From contig JAAOMT010000139.1 of NCBI GenBank assembly GCA_016748015.1, forward strand, positions 1 to 64,000: a stretch of 64,000 nt of DNA, read 5' to 3'. The notes beneath the pieces are model-generated. The model made no database searches. It was not told where the DNA came from and worked only from the letters and a program-made list of their open reading frames with translations. The DNA is from Geosiphon pyriformis (lineage: Eukaryota; Glomeromycota; Glomeromycetes; Archaeosporales; Geosiphonaceae). Shown piece after piece: positions 28,699 to 39,979 of the stretch (its first letter is position 1; each line of letters starts with the position of its first letter). The position numbers and the translations under genes were made by a program.

Positions 28699-30234
28699 AA
28701 ATATTTATTTACTTAAAAAAATTAAAAAATTCAATATTATTTTTTACAATCTTAACAATTATTTTATTATATTAGATAATTATTTAGAAATTAAAATTAT
28801 TTATAGTAATATCTTTTAACAAAAATTACTATAAAAAGTTTTAAATTTTATGAAAATAATTAAATATTTTTTTCCAAAATTCAATATAGCTTTTATTAAT
28901 AAAACTTATCATGTTATTTTTAAGAAATTATTTTAAATTAACATGAAACAATTAAAAACACAACAGCAAAACCAAATTTATTACTTATTATTTTATCAAA
29001 TTATTTGAATTATTATGTAATTAATAATCCAATTTATACAGAATACAAATGTAATCAAATTATAATAATTAAATTATATAATATGTTAAACTATATAATA
29101 TTCAAAATTCACTGAAATATTTAGTAATTTAATAAAATATTTAACAGTTTAATAGAATAATCTATAGTTTATAGAAACAATCTGTAGTTTAATAAAATAT
29201 ATCTTTAATTTTTCAAAATATTAAAAAAAATGTTAAATTATAAAATAATATTACAATAGATTATATAAAAAAAATATATCTTAGTTATAATTATTTTACT
29301 TTAATTTAAGATATTTTTTCTATAAATTAATTCAAATAAAAATTTATTTTGAAAAAAAAATATAAATTCTTTAATAATTATTATTTTAAAAGTGATTAAT
29401 TATTAATTTTAATAATAGTTAGTAATTTCTAAGTTTGAATCTAAAATAATTTTCTTAATATTTTATTTTATTTTATTTTTTTTAGTTTATTTTTTTATAT
29501 TTTTTATATTTTATTATTAAGTAATCTATAATAATAAAGCTTATAGTTGAAATTTTTTGTAAAAAAGGTGACTTTTATTACAAAGTAACTATATAAATAA
29601 TTGACATAAAATTGGTTATTTTATAAGTCTAATAGTATACATAGTTTAAAAATATAAAAAAATATTTTAAAAAAAAATTAGATTATTAAAGATTTATTAA
29701 CTTCTATTAACAAAAAAATTAATAGCAAAATAATATTAACAATATTTAAAAAAAAGTAAAAAAATCTTTAGTAATAATATTTATTTAATTTATATTATAG
29801 AACTTAATTAAACAAAAAATTTATTTGTATTTTATGTAAATTTAATAATTTTTTTATGTATATTTATCTATTAATAATAATATTTACAATTAATTTGATA
29901 ATATTTAAAAATACTAAAATTATACAAAAGCTTTAATAAATAAATTAAAATTCAATAATTTGTTAATTATATAAAATTTGTGTTAATATAATCATAGTTA
30001 AATATTTTTAACATGAACTTTTTACAAATAAATTAAAAAAATTAGCTAATAATAAATATTTTTTTTATTTAAATTGTATAAATTTTTTATTTAAATATTA
30101 ATTTTATTTTTTAATTATTAAAAATTTTAAATATAAATAAATTAAAAACAATTATTATATATAAAATTATTGGCAAAAATCAGATTCTGTTAAATTATTT
30201 CTATTAAATTTTTTAAAAGATGTTAAAAATCAAA
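28699..30234. mobile_element. Decayed AT-rich repeat, no gene
   Basis: Contains a second copy (about 29280-29790) of the repeat at 22230-22790, sharing for example CAAATAAAAATTTATTTT and AACTATATAAATAATT. The remainder has no readable motif. Confidence 0.45.
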
Positions 30235-30380
30235 AAAATAAAAACTTTTTTCTTTCCTTTATCCAAAATTCCCAAAAAAGAGTCTAAAGTTTTTTCGAAA
30301 AAAGTTTTTTTACCATTCAGTACGATAAATCAAAACCATTTTTCGATTACGAGGCCACTGTTGGCTCTGTTATTGCTGTT

Positions 30381-32181
30381 ATGAAGAAGGCTACCAAAGT
30401 TTCTGGTTCTGAGGGTGGTTTTAAGACAGTTGTATCGAGGAAAAAGAGAAAGGGTGGTGTATTGGCAGAGAGTATTGATAATAGTGAAGTTGCTGATAAA
30501 GCTCTTGGTAATCATTCATGGGATTCTGAGGCAGGTGACACTACTGAATCTGAGAGTATTGACATGAAGGAGGAGTGCTTGGTTGAGGAAACCAGTGTTT
30601 GACTATGGTGAGAATAGTGCTTTCGCAGGAGGGGATCCTGATCAAATGCTTAAGAGTTTGCATATAAAGACCAAAAAGGTGTTAGGGAAGCCTCTGGGTG
30701 TGATTGATTATGATACTGTCGATGTAGATGATGACGTGTTAGATGGTTCCTTCCTTCTCCCACCCCCTTTGCCTATCAAACTGTCTGTTCAAGTGCCTGT
30801 TCGCAAGTCCTTTGCTTTGGATATTGATCTCGTGGCTGTTACTAGGAAATCATCTTAGGAGAAATTAAACTTTGTCAGAAAAATTTTTTCAGATGTAAAT
30901 GGTTTTGGGAGGGCCTCTGCTCCCTCAAAATTTGGTGGAATCATCCAGGCATCTTTCACTTCCGAAAAGGTGATAATGGCAGCTGCTCAATTGACAAATG
31001 ATTATGATGTTGTGGTAAACACTGATCTTAAACGCCCCATCAACAATCGTATGAATTGGACAATTGTATTGAAAGAAATTCCTATGGGAACTTCCATCGA
31101 GGCAGTGCATGCAGCCATTTCTGAATTTGGGCTTATTAAGTCGATCAAAATGCAGTTGGTGGGTCTATGGCAAAAGGCGATCATCGAATTGAAAAATCAA
31201 ATTCAGGCTGATCTCTTGGCAGTTAAGTGGTCTGTTCTTATTGGGAAAAATGCAGTGCGTGTAGCCCGGGCTGATGTTGACAAACAAACGTGGGACACCA
31301 GAGATGAGTTCAGGGCTTTGTTTTATACTCTCCCTATGAGCACCACCACTTATGATCTTTGGAACTTCATTGGTTTGGTTGGTGGAAAAACATGTGTTAT
31401 TGAATGCAGCTCTGTCAGTTATGTCCGAACACACTGTGCCACTGTATGCTTCGATTCTGAGGGTAGTCTTATTCAGGCAATGGCAAACACTTCTGTTATA
31501 AAAGGCATTGGTCTCCATTGGTCTTGTTTGACTGCTGCACTGTGCTCAATTTGCAGAAATTCCAGTTATACTTCTCTCACTTGTCATACTGCTGGTGTAT
31601 TCTCAAGTCCTAGGAGCAAGAGAGCTTCTCTTTCAGCTCAAAATCAGCTTCATCTGGCTAAGATATATGAAAAAAAATCTGCACCCGTTTCTCACCCTTT
31701 GGCTTTCAATGGAAAAATCTGGGCCTCCATGGTTGGTAAACCACTTCCGTTAGCATTATTTAGTGGTTCAGCTCAATCTGGTTCTGTATCTTATGATAAA
31801 CCTCTCCCGACTGTTAGTGGTAAATTGGAAGATCATTTGAAAAATATTGAGAGCAGTCTTGTCAGCCTCGTGAGACAAATTGGTGAGTTGGCTAAGAGGT
31901 TGGACTCATTCGTGCCAGCAGTTTCCCAGCCTAGCCCTGGATGTCAGCTGCTGGTGACCTCCCTATCACAGAATTAAGGGGAGGATATAGTAATGGGAGT
32001 GGGTTTGGATGATGTCACTAGTGACAAGACTGCTGCTGTTACAAGTTCAACTGCCTCACCTGAGGTTGTGAAATTGAAAAACATGTTGGAAAGTCTCTTT
32101 ACTTTGGTCATAAGCCTATCGGTGCACTTGGATAGTTTGGCTTTGACAGGTGGTGCTCTTCCTCTACCTCTTTTTCAATGA
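30381..32181 (+). pseudogene. LINE ORF1 protein, broken
   Basis: RNA-binding ORF1 protein of the full-length LINE. The ATG is at 30381. The first part (to about 30595) is in one frame; after a frameshift near 30590-30600 the rest is in the next frame, interrupted by TAG 30856 and TAA 31975, ending at TGA 32179-32181. A charged N-terminal segment rich in Lys, Asp and Glu is followed by an RRM-like region (about 31050-31270) and a zinc-knuckle relic CSICRNSSYTSLTC near 31540-31580, in which the expected His is Tyr (CAT to TAT). A helical segment lies near the C terminus. The stop codon overlaps the ORF2 start as ATGA. Confidence 0.75.
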
Positions 32182-35100
32182 GTGGTCTGGTGTGGAAAAT
32201 TGCTACGTGTAATGTTCGTGAATTGAACAATCCTGCGAAGCAAGATGATGTCATTTGTTGGCATAGGAATATGGGCAATTTAGTTTCTATTTTCACTGAG
32301 TCAAAGCTTAAAGGAAAAGTTTGTCCGTGGTTGGCCAACAAATTTGATGGTGTTCGGATTTTTACTTCTGGTCTGGATTTTGGTTCTTCAGGTGCTGAGG
32401 TGTTAATTGTCATGAATTTTTCTTTGGCAAGACACATTTTCAAGATTTTTAAGATGCCCGGCCAGCTCCTCTCCATCAGACTTCTCTTCAAAAATAAACT
32501 TTTGGTTTCTGTTTTGGGTCTCTACACTGGTGCCTCTTCAAGTGTTCAATTTTCATAGACTGACGACATCAATTTTTTGATTGCTAAGGCGGTAAATGAA
32601 TCTTCTTTTGTGGTCTTGGGTGGCGACTTCAATGAGGATGGCATTTGTAAGAGTGCCAGTTTCAAAAAGTGCTTTGATCTGGGTCTGGTTAATGCCTTGG
32701 GTGGAAGTGTGCTTGCAAAGATGCCGACATGAGGTAACTCTCGTGGTGTTGTCAAGACCATTGACTATATGTTTATCTCTTCGAGCTTGGTCAATACTGT
32801 AGTGGATTGTGGTGTGACTGGGGTCGAAGACTTTTTTGATACTGATTATAAGGCTGTTTCTGTTTCTGTGAGTTTGGGTGGCTTGCTTGACTCTTAGCTG
32901 AATTCGATACACAAGCAGACTAATAAAGATCATTGGAAGTTTGATTTCGGGAATGCTGATGAGAAAAGGTGGAACAATTTTAAGGATGCTACATTGGCCA
33001 ATGGCCTAATGTTCTCAAGTGATTTCGCTGCTTCTGCAGAATCTTCAAATTTGGATGCTATATAAGACATTGTATGCAAAGTAGTGATTCTCTCAGCAGT
33101 TGAAACATTCAAAAAGAAATGGTTTAAGAGTTATGATGAGGTTTTTACCAAGAGTTCTTCTAGGTTTCACAAGCTTGAGTTGCTGGTATCCAAGCTGGTT
33201 AAGGTGTCTCGTTTGTTGTCTAGTGTGAAATTTGCATTGTTGTTGAATACATGAGAGAAGCTCAATGTCAATGGTGCTTCAGTGGTGAAGTCTTTATTTT
33301 TTTCAAGCTCCAGTTTTGACAGGATTCGCTCAGCTCTGGCTAAGGCAAGGAAGTCTTACCGCTTTGCTAAGTTGCTGGAATCCAAACGTGCTGAGGAATT
33401 CCATATTAGGGTGGCTATTGATAAAAGAATGAAAAGTTTCAAATCAGACAAGGGTTACACTATCAAGAGTGTTTTGGAGCGTCCCTTTCACAAAGTGGTA
33501 CTGGATCATTTGGTTGTGGGTGACAAGTTGATTTTGGAGCCCAGCTCAGTTAAAGCTAGGGGTGGATGGGATCATGGAAGGCTGGACCAGGAAGCACAAG
33601 GTGGTGCCAGATATCTCCGATATTTGGTCTTGCCAGTACAAGCCTTTGGAGTATGTTTTTGATGATGCATTTTCTGGTGTAATGTGTCCTGTTGGTTTCA
33701 ATAAGTTGTTCAGTGTGGTTTCTGGTCTGTCTGAAGGCAAGGCTGCTAGTCTTTTTGGGATTTCGAATGAGCTCTGGAAACACTATAACAGATCAATTTT
33801 GGACATGCTTTTGGTGCTTTTAAATTCTTGTTTAATTCGTGAGTCAATACCTAGTGCTTAGAAGGAAGCCTGGATCTCAATGATCCCTAAGCTGTATAAG
33901 TGGAAAGGGGTTCTTATGAACATCCGACCTATTGCCTTAATTGAAACTGCCCACAAGATTCTTTCCAAGATTCTTTTAAATAGGATCTCGTTGGCTTATA
34001 GTACTTTTGATGTTCTGCGTGAGGACAATTTTTTGGTTTTAAAGAGTATGACAACACAGTTTCCCATTTTTGCCATTGGTTCGGTTATTGAGGATGCTTT
34101 GGAAAAGAATCGTGAGTTCTGGTTGGTCTTGTAAGACATGCAGAAGGCTTATGATTCTGTTGAATAGGAACACCTTCAGGACAGTTTGGTTAGGATAAAG
34201 ATGTGTAGCAGGTTCATTAGGTTCTTTGGCAGCATCCACAGTGGTCGCATTAACAGAGTTATGATGGATTTTGGTTTGATAGATGGGTACATGGTGCATA
34301 ATAGCTTGGACCAGAGGGAGGTGTTCTCACCACTCCTCTGGCACATATTTTATGATCCCCTTTTGTGTGAAGTTAAGAGATAAGTGAATGGGTGTGGCTA
34401 TAGATTGAATTCTCATTTTATTTCTGGATGTGGTCGTGCTGAGTCTCGGACTGGTGTATCTTTATTTTTTGCAGCGGGTGCCTTTGTTAATGATACTATA
34501 TGGGTTGGCAGCAGTCAAAGTGCCACACAACACATTCTTAATGTTGCTAGTGAATTTTTCAATATTAATGACATCTCGATTAATAATAATAAAACTGTTG
34601 CCATTTCCATCAATTGTGATGGTATGGCTTTCTCTTTGCTGATCAGCGGGTCACCTATTTCTATCACCAAGAAGAGGAAATCACATCACTATTTGGGGAT
34701 CTATTTGTCAACTGAGGGTCTTTCGAAGCCTAGTTTGGCTAAGGTGCATTCTGATGTCTGGTTTTTTTCTAATTTAGTCCTGAAAAAGGCAGTATCTGAT
34801 AAGCAACTTTCATATTTGGTTTCAGCAGTTCTCTTTTCTATCATTGGATATAGAACACAATTCAGTTACATTCCTATTAGTTCTTGTAGAAAGTGGGACA
34901 CTTTGATTTGTAAGGGCTTGAGATCTAAGTCTGGTTTGCCATGTGATTTCTCCAATGATACAATTCATTATCCTTTTCTGTATGGTTTGAAGACTTTTGA
35001 GCAAGTTCAAGTTGAGAGCAAGTTGGCTTTAGTCGTTTCTTTTGCGAACTCTGTTAGAATTTTGGGATGTCTATTTTCTCACTGGTCACATGATCTGCAG

Positions 35101-36867
35101 GTCTTTTGCTGGTGCCCACTACATCCGTTGCAGTGTCCAGTTTGTGTCAAAGTCAATTCTCTAAACAATTTTCTGGTGGGTGTGATGCATATTTTCTCTG
35201 GGTGTGATTTGTTGTTGGGTGGCTCTCTGACTAGTGCTTTTCGTCATCGGAGTGGAACTCCTATGTCTCTTGTTCTTGGTGAATCAAATTATGTCAAGAG
35301 TGTCTCTTCACTTCAGCATTATGGGATTGCTTTTGTAGACCAGCTATGGAACCGAAATGGGACTGTTTTCGAGTGGAAGACCTTCAAATGGTGGAAGCGG
35401 TTAGATCCATATGGTCTGGTTCCTGTCTGGTTTGAGCTGTCAGTTCGTTTTCTTGGTGGCGTGTCTTCTCTTCCTGTCTGCTCCATGTTTTTGGCTGATT
35501 GTGGCTCTTCGGATGTTCTTCGGTCTCATGAGTTTGGCGTCATTGGCGCCAGTTTATTCAATTCTAATGTTGGTCATTTTTCTGTTTACACAGATGGATC
35601 TCTAAGTAATTTAGGGACTGTTGATATAAAAGCTGGGGCTGCTGTTTTCTTTAAGGACATTGGTATGGGTTTGGGTGTAGGGGTATCTGGTTTGATGTTT
35701 TCTATCTTGATGGAACTGCAGACTATTACTCTAGTGCTTGAGTGCGTCCCTTCTTCTCGCTTGGTCGACTTGTTCTCGGATAGTCAGGCTGCTTTGAATG
35801 CTTGCAGATTGGAAATGGAATTGGTTCGCCCAGATTTTAGAAATTGGTGTTGGATTGAATGCTGCCATATTGTTAATGTCATTCATCATAAGAATTTAAA
35901 AGTTAATTGGTGTAAAGTAAAAGGACACTCAGGGGTTTTAGGCAATGAACAAGCTAATAAGTTGGCCAGGACTGCAGCTCTTTCTGGTTGGCATCTGCCC
36001 TATTCTGTCGATGAACGCTATCTTAGGGGTGGGGGAGCAGCCATTTCTAGTAATTCTAGACATTTTGTTTGGGATATTTTTTGGTCAGTTCATCGTGCAC
36101 ATTAGGAGATCAGTTGTGATATGGGAGTGGTGGCAGATAATCTACATACAGATATTGATTGGTTTAGATCATCGCTGGTTTGGCATCCAGATTCTCACAT
36201 GGCTGCTGGCTTCACTAGCAAGTGGACTGTTGGTTTCCGAATTTACTTTATAAAGGCATTACATCATCAGCTCTCTGTTGTCATGCATAAGTGGCTTTAT
36301 GATAAGCAATACCTCAGTGTGATGTGTTTGTTTTGTGGTGATGTCGAGGTCTCAGACCATGTGTTTTCTTGTTCATTTGATGCCAATGGTCGTGCTCAGT
36401 TGTTGAATGCTCATGCAGCAGTTTGGGGTGTGTGCTCTGGTTTGGCTCATTCTTCCTCAGGTGTCTCGCAGCTGATGTCTACTTGTGTATCTGACATTTC
36501 AGTTAGTACTGCTCTATGCAAAGGTTTTGTTTTTAAGGATTGGTTTCATGAGTCTGTTTTTGTCTTTAAGGATTCCAGGATAGCAGGTCAGAATATTGTG
36601 GTCTTTGTGCATGAGTTTAGCTTGGCTTTTTGGGAAGACATTTGGTTGGTTCGTGCCAAGCACCATGCTTTTATGGAAAAGAATGGGTTTATTTTGTGTG
36701 ATGGGTCAGTTCCTGTCTCGATTTCTGGGCTTTCTTTAGGGCTGTCATCTGGTGTGACTCGGCTGCTGGGTGTTGCTGAGGTGATTGGTGTTGGTTTTGG
36801 ATTCTGTAAGTCTTGTTTGTTTTTTTCAGGCATAGAGGATAAGATTTCTGTTCATATAGGTACTTAG
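32178..36867 (+). pseudogene. LINE ORF2: endonuclease, reverse transcriptase, RNase H (broken)
   Basis: Replication polyprotein of the LINE. An N-terminal APE/EEP endonuclease shows ATCNVRELN, TESKLKG, GDFNEDG and VKTIDYMF, but the final catalytic SDH-type motif reads TDYKAV (Tyr codon 32847-32849). A frameshift in a G4 run (33559-33562) separates it from the reverse transcriptase, where AFVNDTIW (34480-34503) has Asn for the first Asp of the DD pair. RNase H follows with YTDGSL, MELQ, FSDSQAALNA and KVKGHSGVLGNEQAN, and a C-terminal CLFCGDVEVSDHVFSC motif. In-frame stops: 32556, 32730, 32895, 33063, 33252, 33859, 34132, 34165, 34381 and 36103. Each is one C-to-T or G-to-A change from Gln, Arg or Trp. 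Confidence 0.8.
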
Positions 36868-36997
36868 TGTTGTCCTGATTGGTCTGAATGACTGGTCACA
36901 TGTAGATAATGCATGATTTACACCTAGTTTAAATCATTTGTATGATGTATTGCACTAGGCAGTGTTTGGACTTTGCTTGTTAAATGTTAATAAAAAA
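36867..36997 (+). repeat. LINE 3' tail, full-length copy
   Basis: Shared with 28570-28698 (+), 37160-37290 (-), and in decayed form with 3660-3790 (-) and 1480-1610 (-). Ends in TGTTAAATGTTAATAAAA. Confidence 0.75.
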
Positions 36998-37140
36998 AAA
37001 AATCAAATCAAATAAATATTAATAATAAAGAAAACTAAATTTTCAAAAAAACCAAAAAATTTGCTAAATTTAAACTAAAACCTAAAAAATTGTAGATTTT
37101 ACTATAAATAAAAACTGCAATAATAATAAATTGCTAAATT
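36998..37140. other. AT-rich spacer between LINE copies
   Basis: About 140 bp without features; it forms the target flank of both neighbouring LINEs. Confidence 0.6.
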
Positions 37141-37150
37141 TAAGTTCTTT
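37141..37150. repeat. Target-site duplication, left copy
   Basis: TAAGTTCTTT, identical to 38761-38770, directly before the poly-T (poly-A on the minus strand) of the inserted LINE. Confidence 0.85.
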
Positions 37151-38760
37151 TTTTTTTTTTAATATGTTTATTGAGTGAAGTCCAAACACAACCTAAAACC
37201 ATACATCAAATAATTGATCTAAATTAGGCATGAATCATGCACTTTTTACATGTGACTAGCCACTCAGGCCAATCAGAACAACACTATGCACCTATATAAA
37301 CAAAAACCACATCTAAAGTGCCTGAAATGAACAAACTAAATTTGCGCAAACCAAATCTAATGCCCAATGCATCATTAATACCCAACAATCTGACAACTCC
37401 AGCCAAATACAGAGAAGACAGACCAGAAATAGAAACTGGCACAGAACCGTCTCGAGGAATTAACCCATGCTTCTCCATAAAGGCACAATGTTTGACACAG
37501 ACCAACCAAACCTCATCTCTAAAAGCTAAGCAAAAATTACGGACAAAGTCCATAATTTTCGTACCAGCAAGTTTCAGGTCACCAAAAACAGAAACCACCT
37601 CAAAAAACCAATCATTAAAAACAAAGCCTTTGCATAGAGCAACACAGACCGAGATGTTAAGAATACACGAAAAAAGAGTTCGCAGCACACAAGAAGAAGG
37701 GCCATGAAGGCCAGAAATGTCTTTCCATTTAACCACAAAATCACCAAGCAGCTGATCACAATTAGCAAAGTCAGAATCACAAGAAAAAACATGGTCCAAA
37801 ACCTCCACACTTTCACAAAACAAGCAAACCACACTAGAGTAACTCCTATCATAAAGGTGTTTGCGAATGGTCACAGGCAGTCTATAATACAGAGCTTTCA
37901 TAAAATACATGCGCAAGCCAGTAGTTTGAATACTGGTGAAGCCAACAGCCATGTGTGAATCGGGATGCCAGACAGAAGAGGACCTGCGCCAATTGATATC
38001 TGTGAGCAATTCACCAGCAACAACCCTATTATCCGAACTGAAACTCCAACGCGAATGATGAATGGACCGATAAATATCACACACAAAATGCCTAGAATTA
38101 CCTGAAACCAGACTACTACCAGCCAGGATAAACTGCTCGTTCAGCCAGGGGGGAAGAACAAAATCAGAAAAAGCTGTACGGCCAGCCAGATCATTAGCCC
38201 GGTCATTACCTACAACACCAGAATGTCTTTTAATCTTACACCAGCTGACATCCAATCTCTTAGCATGAACAAGACTAGCAATATGATGGTGCTCCATCCA
38301 ACAACTATTCCAAAAATTCGGATGCACAAAACCCAATTCCGACCTGCAAGCGTTCAACGCGGCCTGACTATCTGAAAATAAGCTAACTTTGCTAACTGCA
38401 GGAATACACTCAAGAACAAGTGCAATAGCTTGCAATTCCACCAAAGTAGATGACAACAAACCCAAGACTTTAACACCTAAACCCATATTAATATCATCAA
38501 AGAAAACCACCACACCTGATTTAACACTGAAAGTGCCCAAACCAGTCAAGGATCCATTGGTATAGACCGAAAGGCTATCAGCACCCAATCCCAATAAATG
38601 ATTATGAACCAAATCAAAATCAGTAGATTCCAAGACACTAGGAGTAAAAAAAATGCCTACCGAACAGCTATGAACAGAAGAAAATGACCCTGTACCACCA
38701 AGATAACCAACAGAAACACCAAACCAATCAGGAATGGGGCCACGCAGATCCAGCCTTTTC
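37151..38760 (-). mobile_element. 5'-truncated LINE insertion, minus strand
   Basis: A 1.6-kb insertion flanked by a perfect 10-bp direct repeat (TAAGTTCTTT). The poly-T at the left edge and the 3' tail at 37160-37283 fix the orientation as minus. The 5' end is cut within ORF2, as expected from incomplete target-primed reverse transcription. It is the least mutated copy in the window, so it is probably the youngest. Confidence 0.9.
37284..38759 (-). pseudogene. LINE ORF2 C-terminal half (RNase H and Cys/His motif), open but truncated
   Basis: An uninterrupted minus-strand frame of about 491 codons fills the coding part of the truncated LINE. It begins without a start codon at the truncation point, and its first in-frame codons align with ORF2 of the full-length copy (KRLDLRGPIPDWF against KRLDPYGLVPVWF). 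RNase H signatures: YTNGSL with Asn for the catalytic Asp, VELQ, FSDSQAALNA, and IKRHSGVVGNDRAN with KRH for the usual KGH. The C-terminal CLFCESVEVLDHVFSC motif is intact. It is not a functional gene: no promoter, no start, no reverse transcriptase. Confidence 0.85.
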
Positions 38761-38770
38761 TAAGTTCTTT
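38761..38770. repeat. Target-site duplication, right copy
   Basis: TAAGTTCTTT, identical to 37141-37150. Confidence 0.85.
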
Positions 38771-39979
38771 AAAAGCAAATTTTGGCTAATTTTTAATTAT
38801 ATAAGTCAAAATATTAATAAAAAAAACTGAAAAATTTATGAATATAAAAAAAAAAGATTAATAAAATATTTATTTAAAAATTAAAAATATTATTTATTTA
38901 ATAGTAGATTTTAATACTAAGTAAAATTTAAAATAAATAATATAAAAATAAAAATAAAAATAATTATAGTATTATTAACATGCAAAATAAACATAATAAT
39001 ATAATTTTATTTGGTGTTTAGATAATATAAAAATGAATTTTTTTTTTAATTAATAGATACTTAAATAATTTGTTTTAGTGTTTGAATAATATAAAAACAA
39101 ATAATATAAAAACAGAAACCATAATTTTTTTCTAGCTAATATACTTGGTTTTAATAATATATTAGATATATAAAAGTATTAATTTTATAATATAATATTT
39201 ATGTTTATTAAATTTTTGAATTTAAACATGAATAATTTAGTTTAATTTTATGTTTGGTTTATATAACAATATTAAAATCAAATATTTGTTTTTAATAAAT
39301 CTTTGAATAAAATTAACAAAGAATTAGTTAAAGTTAAAATTGAAATTGATATTAAAATTGAATATATAGATAGTCTTAATAGTAATTTATATGATTTAAA
39401 TAAAGATAGTTACATTTAATTGTTGGCTGGTATTAAATCAAGTGCAGATAAAACTGCCAAATAAATAAGTGGTATTATCATTAAAAGCAGTATGTTGGTT
39501 GCAATAATGCATAAAATGTCTTCTTAAAGTAGGTTTTTTTCTATAGAATCAATGTAGTTTAGTCTAGACTGGGGTTGTGTAAACTACATTTAATTTAAGT
39601 CACTTAGTTTAACCCATTGTATTAGATAGTGGTTGGACTACACGTTAAATAAAAAAATTTTAATTTATTAACAATAATATTTTTACAAACTTTTTAAAAT
39701 CATTAAAGTAATATTATTTGTTAAAAACTACAATTTTTATTTTATTTCATAGAAAAAAGTAAAATATAATATAACAAAAGCTATTTTCTAAAAAAAAGTG
39801 ATTCAAAAAAGTACTAAAATGTTGAAAGGCAAACACTACTTCGAAATTGAAAAGTGATTATTTTAACTTTTAAAAGAAGTTTTAAGAGTAAAATGTTAGT
39901 CACGCTTTATTTGGCGATAGGCAATCATATTCAAACCATTTAATAAGTAAAATTTAAAAATCAATTTGGTTTGAGGAAA
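38771..39979 (+). mobile_element. AT-rich stretch with a divergent LINE-tail relic
   Basis: Mostly featureless AT-rich sequence. At about 39310-39525 the plus strand carries a coding-like remnant with stops (…SNLYDLNKDSYI…, …LAGIKSSADKTAK…). At 39567-39657 a tail resembles the LINE 3' end (GTTTAACC, TTGTATTAGATAGTG, TTGGACT, GTTAAATAAAAAA), so this is probably a third, divergent LINE-related family, plus strand. From about 39,800 the composition becomes ordinary intergenic sequence leading to EFG1. Confidence 0.45.

Larger units (their letters stand above)
30235..36997 (+). mobile_element. Near full-length LINE (APE-type, with RNase H), inactivated
   Basis: A 6.8-kb block of normal base composition in AT-rich surroundings. 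It has a short 5' UTR, ORF1 (30381-32181), ORF2 (32178-36867), a 130-bp 3' tail and an A-run (36992-37002). AAAAATCAAA occurs at 30225-30234 and at the end of the A-run (36998-37007), a possible target-site duplication, although the A residues make this ambiguous. Domain order (CCHC ORF1; then endonuclease, reverse transcriptase, RNase H, C-terminal Cys/His motif) fits the I/Tad-like group of fungal LINEs. At least a dozen stops, two frameshifts and lost catalytic residues make it inactive. Confidence 0.85.

Noticed and set aside
37318-37958. Plus-strand open frames over the truncated LINE
   Set aside because: The minus strand encodes the conserved ORF2 C terminus; these are complements.
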